Assembly (NCBI GenBank): GCA_018402605.1
Contig: JAGYIK010000011.1
Coordinates: 1-21,576, forward strand
Length of the DNA: 21,576 nucleotides
Source: Litorivicinus sp.
GTDB taxonomy: Bacteria > Pseudomonadota > Gammaproteobacteria > Pseudomonadales > Litorivicinaceae
Direction of reading: 5' to 3'
Numbering within the stretch: the stretch's first letter is position 1; the number at the start of each line of letters is the position of its first letter. Below the pieces are notes generated by a model. That model saw only the letters and a list, made by a program, of their open reading frames with translations. It made no database searches and was not told where the DNA came from. This document shows, one piece after another, positions 17,747-21,576 of the stretch. The position numbers and the translations under genes were made by a program.

Positions 17747-18307
17747 TTAACCGCCAAGGGCGTCTTCGATTACGCGTTCAATGCGGCTGGAGCTGGGTCC
17801 TGTGAAGGATCCAAAACTACCGACGAGTTTGCCATTACGGTCGACGATGTATTTGTGAAAATTCCACGAAGGGTAATCCCCACCAGCGGCTTCGGCTAAG
17901 CCTTGAAAGAGAGGGTCGGCCTTACCTTTCTTTGCGTGGGTTGTGGCGTACATCGGAAATTGAACGCCATAGGTCAGGCGACAAAAGTCAGCTGCCTCCG
18001 CCTCTGATGCAAATTCTTGGCCGCCAAAATCTTGTGACGGGAAGCCGAGAACACTGAATCCTTGATCCTTGTATTTCCGGTACAAGGCCTCAAGTCCATC
18101 GAATTGTGGAGCAAACCCGCACTTTGAGGCTGTATTAACGATCATCACGACCTGTCCCTGGTAGGTGTCGCAGAGACGATCGACTTGCTCACCGGCGAGC
18201 TGCCGGACAGAATGATCGAGAAGTTGCGTGCATTGTGCTTGCGCGTTGGATGTTGCCATTAATATCACCATTGCGAGGCCCGGAAGGCCGACGTGTTTCA
18301 GGTTCAT
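17747..18307 (-). CDS. btuE: Exported glutathione peroxidase (BtuE/GPx family)
   Basis: Enzymes of this family reduce peroxides, including lipid peroxides, with glutathione or thioredoxin. The ATG at 18307 is chosen over an upstream in-frame start because it has a clear AAGGA site six bases away and begins a signal peptide (MNLKHVGLPGLAMVILMATS, then NAQAQ with a likely cut after AQA). The mature protein is about 162 residues. The active site Cys63 is in VNTASKCGFAPQF and is cysteine, not selenocysteine. Gln in LGFPSQDFGGQE and Trp in SWNFHKYIVD complete the usual triad. A periplasmic location is predicted, whereas E. coli BtuE is cytoplasmic/periplasmic without such a clear signal. It is divergent from the photolyase cluster, with only 33 bases between the start codons. 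Confidence 0.93.
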   Translation of the reverse strand: MNLKHVGLPGLAMVILMATSNAQAQCTQLLDHSVRQLAGEQVDRLCDTYQGQVVMIVNTASKCGFAPQFDGLEALYRKYKDQGFSVLGFPSQDFGGQEFASEAEAADFCRLTYGVQFPMYATTHAKKGKADPLFQGLAEAAGGDYPSWNFHKYIVDRNGKLVGSFGSFTGPSSSRIERVIEDALGG

Positions 18308-18340
18308 GGATGAGTTTCCTTCACCGTTAGGAGTGCGTTC
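18308..18340. promoter_or_regulatory. 33-base divergent gap between btuE and the photolyase operon
   Basis: The gap is just long enough for the two ribosome sites: AAGGA for btuE on the minus strand and TAGGAG (18328-18333) for the GTG at 18341. Promoters for both genes must therefore lie inside the opposite coding sequence, or the photolyase operon must be read from further upstream. A weak TTGCGC (18239) and TAATAT (18260) pair with 15-base spacing was seen inside btuE; I do not regard it as proven. Confidence 0.35.
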
Positions 18341-19906
18341 GTGGCTCGTTGCTGCCTGATCCTTGGCGACCAATTATCGGACAATCTGTCATCGCTGCGT
18401 ATGTTGCGACCCGACGATGCCGTGCTTATGGCAGAAGTTTGGTCCGAAGCCACATATGTCAACCACCACAAGCAAAAAATCGCCTTGATTTTTGCAGCGA
18501 TGCGGCATTTTGCTGCGCGCCTCTTGGCCTCTGGGCGAGAGGTCCATTACGTGAAGCTCACGGATTCTGAGAATACGCAATCGCTCTGTACCGAGATTCG
18601 ACGGCATCAAGAGCAGTATCAATTTGATGGTTGGCTTATCACGGAGCCCGGTGAATGGCGGCTTCGATCTGAATTTGAAGCGGTGGCTGCCGAACTGGAT
18701 GTGCCCTTTGATCTTCTTGAAGATGACCGATTTATGACCTCTCATGCGGAGTTTTCCGAGTTTTTGTCGGGTCGAAAACAACCCCGTATGGAGCACTTTT
18801 ATCGGCAAGTACGGAGAAAAACGGGCCTCCTCATGGAGGGCACGGAGCCTGTCGGCGGCCAGTGGAATTATGATCATGACAATAGGAAGCGCTTCTCCGG
18901 AGGTTCGACTCCTGCGCCTTTGGTTTTTGATCATGACGACCTAACACGCGAGGTGTTTGCGGTAGTCGAGTCGCGTTTTGGATCACATTTCGGCACGCTT
19001 GATCATTTTTTCTGGCCCGTTACTCACGCACAGGCGAACGCCGTGCTTGAGGAGTTCATTGCGCATCGCTTAGCGCACTTTGGTGATTACCAAGATGCGC
19101 TGGTTTCTGGAAATGACACACTGTTCCATAGCCTTATTTCCACCAGTTTGAATTTGGGGTTGCTGGACCCGCTCGCTGTGTGCCGGGCGGCGGAGCGTGC
19201 CTTTCATGATGGGCGCGCGCCCATCAATGCGGTAGAGGGCTTTATCCGGCAGATTCTTGGCTGGCGCGAGTATGTGCGCGGTCTGTACTGGGCGTACATG
19301 CCCGAGTACAAAACACGCAATGGATTGGATGCGCAGTGGCCATTGCCTGCGTTTTTCTGGGATGAGCAACTGACTGAAATGCGTTGCATTTCAGAGGCGG
19401 TTCGCAATACGCGAGAGCATGCCTATGCGCATCATATCCAGCGTTTGATGGTGACCGGTAATTTTGCGCTCATTGCAGGATGCGCCGTCGAGGCGGTGAC
19501 GGATTGGTATTTGGCTGTCTATGCCGATGCATTTGAATGGGTCGAGTTACCGAATACGCTGGGGATGGCGTTATTTGCTGACGGTGGATTGATGGGGTCG
19601 AAGCCCTACTGTGCGAGCGGCAAATACATTGACCGGATGAGTGATTATTGCAAAGGCTGTGTCTATCAGGTGAAGGAGACGACCGGACCCACGGCTTGTC
19701 CGATGAATTATCTGTATTGGGATTTTTTGCTGACCCATCGCGAGACCTTTTCGAGTAATCCGCGTATGGCGATGGTGATGAAGAATTTGGATCGAATGGA
19801 TACCGAGAAGATTCAGGCGATCCGCGACGATGCGCGGGCTTTTAAAACGCGGGTTGAGAACACAGGGTCGGATCGGCAACTGACTACGCAGGACCGCTTG
19901 TTGTGA
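18341..19906 (+). CDS. phrB: Iron-sulfur photolyase / cryptochrome-related protein (PhrB, FeS-BCP (6-4) photolyase type)
   Basis: Members of this prokaryotic family bind FAD, a [4Fe-4S] cluster and usually a lumazine antenna, and repair (6-4) photoproducts with light. The 521-residue length fits. The start is a GTG at 18341 with TAGGAG seven bases upstream; it gives ARCCLILGDQLSDNLSSL, the typical N-terminus with GDQLS. The four cluster cysteines are visible at 349 (MRCISEAV), 437 and 440 (SDYCKGC) and 453 (TACPMNY), the same spacing as Cys350/438/441/454 of Agrobacterium PhrB. GFIRQILGWREYVRGLYW, HIQRLMVTGNFALIAG and WVELPNTLGMALFADGG are the family's FAD-domain signatures. It overlaps the next small gene as GTGA, the start of a tight four-gene operon. 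Confidence 0.95.
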   Translation: MARCCLILGDQLSDNLSSLRMLRPDDAVLMAEVWSEATYVNHHKQKIALIFAAMRHFAARLLASGREVHYVKLTDSENTQSLCTEIRRHQEQYQFDGWLITEPGEWRLRSEFEAVAAELDVPFDLLEDDRFMTSHAEFSEFLSGRKQPRMEHFYRQVRRKTGLLMEGTEPVGGQWNYDHDNRKRFSGGSTPAPLVFDHDDLTREVFAVVESRFGSHFGTLDHFFWPVTHAQANAVLEEFIAHRLAHFGDYQDALVSGNDTLFHSLISTSLNLGLLDPLAVCRAAERAFHDGRAPINAVEGFIRQILGWREYVRGLYWAYMPEYKTRNGLDAQWPLPAFFWDEQLTEMRCISEAVRNTREHAYAHHIQRLMVTGNFALIAGCAVEAVTDWYLAVYADAFEWVELPNTLGMALFADGGLMGSKPYCASGKYIDRMSDYCKGCVYQVKETTGPTACPMNYLYWDFLLTHRETFSSNPRMAMVMKNLDRMDTEKIQAIRDDARAFKTRVENTGSDRQLTTQDRLL

Positions 19907-20055
19907 GAGCGAACTGGTCGGGTCTTAAAGAAAGCAGATTTGCCAAGCGAGTATGTCCCGTATGTTCAACGCCCCTTTTTCGTGGCGGAAAAGTGAACGC
20001 GATTGGGGAGACTGTGATTTATTGCTCAAAGCGCTGTCGCCAAAGAGGGCCTCTC
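19903..20055 (+). pseudogene. DUF2256 small zinc-ribbon-like protein, internally frameshifted
   Basis: A small protein of about 50 codons beginning at a GTG that overlaps the photolyase stop. It shows KRVCPVC near codon 17 and VIYCSKRCRQ near codon 38, the paired CxxC and CxxxC cysteines of the DUF2256 family. In the current frame the middle reads STPLFRGGKVNAIGE, unlike the family. The next frame at 19974 gives PFSWRKSERDWG, which matches the expected PF(S/T)WRK..ER.W core. Thus two small indels, one probably at the CCCCTTTTT run (19972-19980), have scrambled the middle. DUF2256 genes are often found beside photolyase or cryptochrome genes, but their function is unknown. As given, the frame runs on without a stop into the Cry-DASH start at 20056; this is probably also an indel effect. 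Confidence 0.75.
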
Positions 20056-21340
20056 ATGCGACCTGATGCGGTAGTCTGGCTGGTCAGAGATACATGCCGA
20101 TTGGTCGATAATCCCTTTTGTTGCCGCCACATCACATGGCGAAACAAAAAGCCAATCACTGCTGATTCCACTGGTGTGGTATTTTGGAGCCAGGCGTTAG
20201 ACGGATCAACAGTATAGCACCGCGTATCAGGCGCAGTGGGGTCGATTTCGATGTGGATGCACTTTGTGAATTGAAGCGGAACTCAGGCGCTCAGGAGCAC
20301 CCTACTATGGATCACCTTGGATAAAGTGAGATCAGGCATAGCACTCGTGGTGACGGGAGTGCAGGTAATCTCGGTCCTTCACCGACCTTCCGTGGCGACC
20401 GAAACTCCAGGATACAAATTGGAGTCAGAGGGCTATGTGTTGGAGGCGAGTAGGGCGAATGACCTCTATCGCGCCGCCCAACTGCCTTTCCCAGGTGGAT
20501 GCTACCGAAGGTTTTACTCAGTTTCGAAAATCCGTAGAACGCCCGCCGTTACTGCAGCCACCACATCCGGTTCCGCGGCCCACGTTACCGCCATTATTTG
20601 ATCAACCCTGGGCGCTTCCCAGTGAGTGGCTTGAGCTGGTTGAAGAACGAACCTCAGATATGCATCCGGAAATGGGTGGCGGACGCGTGCTCGTGTTGGC
20701 ACAGTGGCATGCATACCTCGAGGCCAGAGCGTTGTCGCACTATAAAGAGACCCGCAATGCGTTTGAGGGCGTGCATCAATCCAGTCGGCTATCTGCCGGG
20801 CTTGCACACGGGTGTGTCTCCCCACGTGAGATTTGGTACGACACATTCACTTATGAGCAACACTACGGTGCCAACGAGTCCACCTACTGGCTCCGATTTG
20901 AACTGCTTTGGCGTGAGTATTTCCGCTGGTATAGCCGCGCCTCGGATTGGACACTGTTTCGTCGTTCAGGTCCGGCAGACCGTGCGGTCTCTGGTGACCA
21001 ACAGGCCACACGGTTCCGTGCATGGCGAGAGGGGCAAACAGGCTGTGACATCGTCGATGCCGCTATGCGGGAACTCCGTCAGACAGGCTGGATGAGTAAC
21101 CGCGCACGTCAACTCGTGGCCAGTCACTGTATTTACGAGTCTGGATTGGATTGGCGGCTTGGTGCGGCCTGGTTTGAGGCGCAGTTGGTCGATCATGATG
21201 TGGCAAGTAACTGGGGTAATTGGGCTTACATCGCCGGGGTTGGCGCAGACCCTCGAGGTGGTCGTGTTTTCAATTTGGATCAGCAAGCATCTCGATATGA
21301 TCCGGAGGGTGTCTATTGCAATCGTTGGTTATCGCGATGA
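20056..21340 (+). pseudogene. Cryptochrome DASH (Cry-DASH) photolyase, N-terminal part frameshifted
   Basis: Cry-DASH proteins bind FAD and methenyl-THF and repair cyclobutane dimers, mainly in single-stranded DNA. The ATG at 20056 opens MRPDAVVWLVRDTCRLVDNP, a photolyase N-terminus. One extra T in CCCTTTT near 20120 ends the frame (PFVAATSHG is read in the next one). Pieces of the antenna domain, such as YSTAYQAQWGRFR, appear in other frames up to about 20480. From EGFTQFRKSVERPP (about 20505) to the stop it is open: the QFRK motif is Cry-DASH-like, followed by LSHYKETRNAFEG, SAGLAHGCVSPREIW and WREYFRWYS. Then come TGCDIVDAAMRELRQTGWMS and NRARQLVAS. SNWGNWAYIAGVGADPR and RYDPEGVYCNRW complete the FAD domain. 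The TGA overlaps the next start (ATGA). Confidence 0.88.
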
Positions 21341-21576
21341 CGCCAGTATTGGTCTGGTTCAAACGCGATCTCAGGATTGATGATCACGCGCCTTTGATGG
21401 CAGCCATACAGCAAGGACCCGTGCTTCCACTCTATGTGGTTGAGCCGGGGTATTGGGCGAACGCGTACACATCGGGCCGGCAGTGGCAATTCCTGAAAGA
21501 GTCCGTGGTGGTTTTGGATCAGGAGCTGAGTGCTCTCGGCCAAGCACTGTGGACTGCTGTTGGTGATATCGAGACC
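21337..21576 (+). CDS. Photolyase/cryptochrome family protein, 3' truncated by the window end
   Basis: An open frame of 80 codons that leaves the window without a stop. It starts at the ATG overlapping the Cry-DASH stop (ATGA) and begins MTPVLVWFKRDLRIDDHAPL, the classical N-terminal antenna-domain motif of DNA photolyases (VWF+RDLR..D). VLPLYVVEPGYW and SGRQWQFLKESVVVLDQEL follow and match a subfamily of FAD-binding photolyase-like proteins with the GPVLPLY(I/V)VEP pattern. Only the Rossmann-like antenna domain is visible, so CPD photolyase activity cannot be judged. It is the third photolyase-family gene in a row and is divergent in sequence from the other two, so it is not a recent tandem copy. 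Confidence 0.88.
   Translation, partial: MTPVLVWFKRDLRIDDHAPLMAAIQQGPVLPLYVVEPGYWANAYTSGRQWQFLKESVVVLDQELSALGQALWTAVGDIET

Noticed and set aside
2246..17812. GGATCC hexamer appears about 14 times, roughly twice what base composition would give
   Set aside because: Counted by eye; many occurrences encode Asp-Pro or Gly-Ser in normal genes, with no regular spacing or orientation that suggests a signal.
19903..20217. A true DUF2256-Cry-DASH fusion protein
   Set aside because: The DUF2256 core is recovered only after frame hops and the Cry-DASH N-terminus is itself frameshifted, so the continuous frame is not reliable.
1..21576. Search for CRISPR repeats, tRNA/rRNA genes, transposases, integrases or phage genes
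   Set aside because: No regularly spaced repeats, no cloverleaf-like or rRNA motifs and no mobile-element protein signatures were recognised on either strand.

Overview
The window is a chromosomal segment of a gammaproteobacterium, most likely a marine lineage in or near Pseudomonadales/Oceanospirillales. The main reason is the left two thirds, which carry the gene order usg/asd-paralogue, fimV, truA, trpF, trpB, trpA, accD, folC, dedD (SPOR), cvpA, purF, metZ. This order is well known from Pseudomonas-type genomes. The lineage is inferred from gene order and protein families only; there is no rRNA in the window. Genes are packed tightly, with many ATGA/TGATG stop-start overlaps and convergent gene ends that touch or overlap.

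Layout. (1) 1-11855, plus strand: one long housekeeping run. It covers an Asd-like protein, the polar/peptidoglycan-binding protein FimV, tRNA pseudouridine synthase TruA, the last tryptophan enzymes (TrpF, TrpB, TrpA), the carboxyltransferase beta subunit of acetyl-CoA carboxylase, folylpolyglutamate synthase, a SPOR division protein, CvpA, PurF and O-succinylhomoserine sulfhydrylase. (2) 11868-12749, minus: HtpX membrane protease. (3) 12817-13221, plus: MsrB methionine sulfoxide reductase. (4) 13218-16688, minus: a three-gene membrane glycosylation cassette (UPF0104/LPG-synthase-like membrane protein, polyprenyl-phosphate-type family 2 glycosyltransferase, ArnT/PMT-like transferase). (5) 16784-17745, plus: folE-folX, pterin synthesis. 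(6) 17747-18307, minus: exported glutathione peroxidase. (7) 18341-21576, plus: a photolyase/cryptochrome island made of an iron-sulfur (6-4)-photolyase-type protein, a small DUF2256 zinc-ribbon-like protein, a Cry-DASH, and the start of a third photolyase/cryptochrome that runs off the window.

Regions 5-7 together look like a light and oxidative damage locus: pterin supply, lipid/peroxide defence and three different blue-light flavoproteins, with four stop/start-overlapping genes in the last block. This is the most interesting part of the window.

A second strong feature is technical. Seven conserved genes plus the small DUF2256 gene are broken by small frameshifts concentrated in a few patches (about 1165-3670, 9645-10240, 11610-11660, 14310-14690, 19970-20500), while long stretches between are perfectly open. 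In each patch the conserved protein can be read by hopping between frames, so base-calling or assembly indels are a better explanation than gene decay. The broken genes are annotated as pseudogene-type entries only because the given sequence is not translatable. No tRNA, rRNA, CRISPR array, insertion sequence or phage gene was seen, and no stretch over 300 bases is free of (intact or broken) coding sequence.
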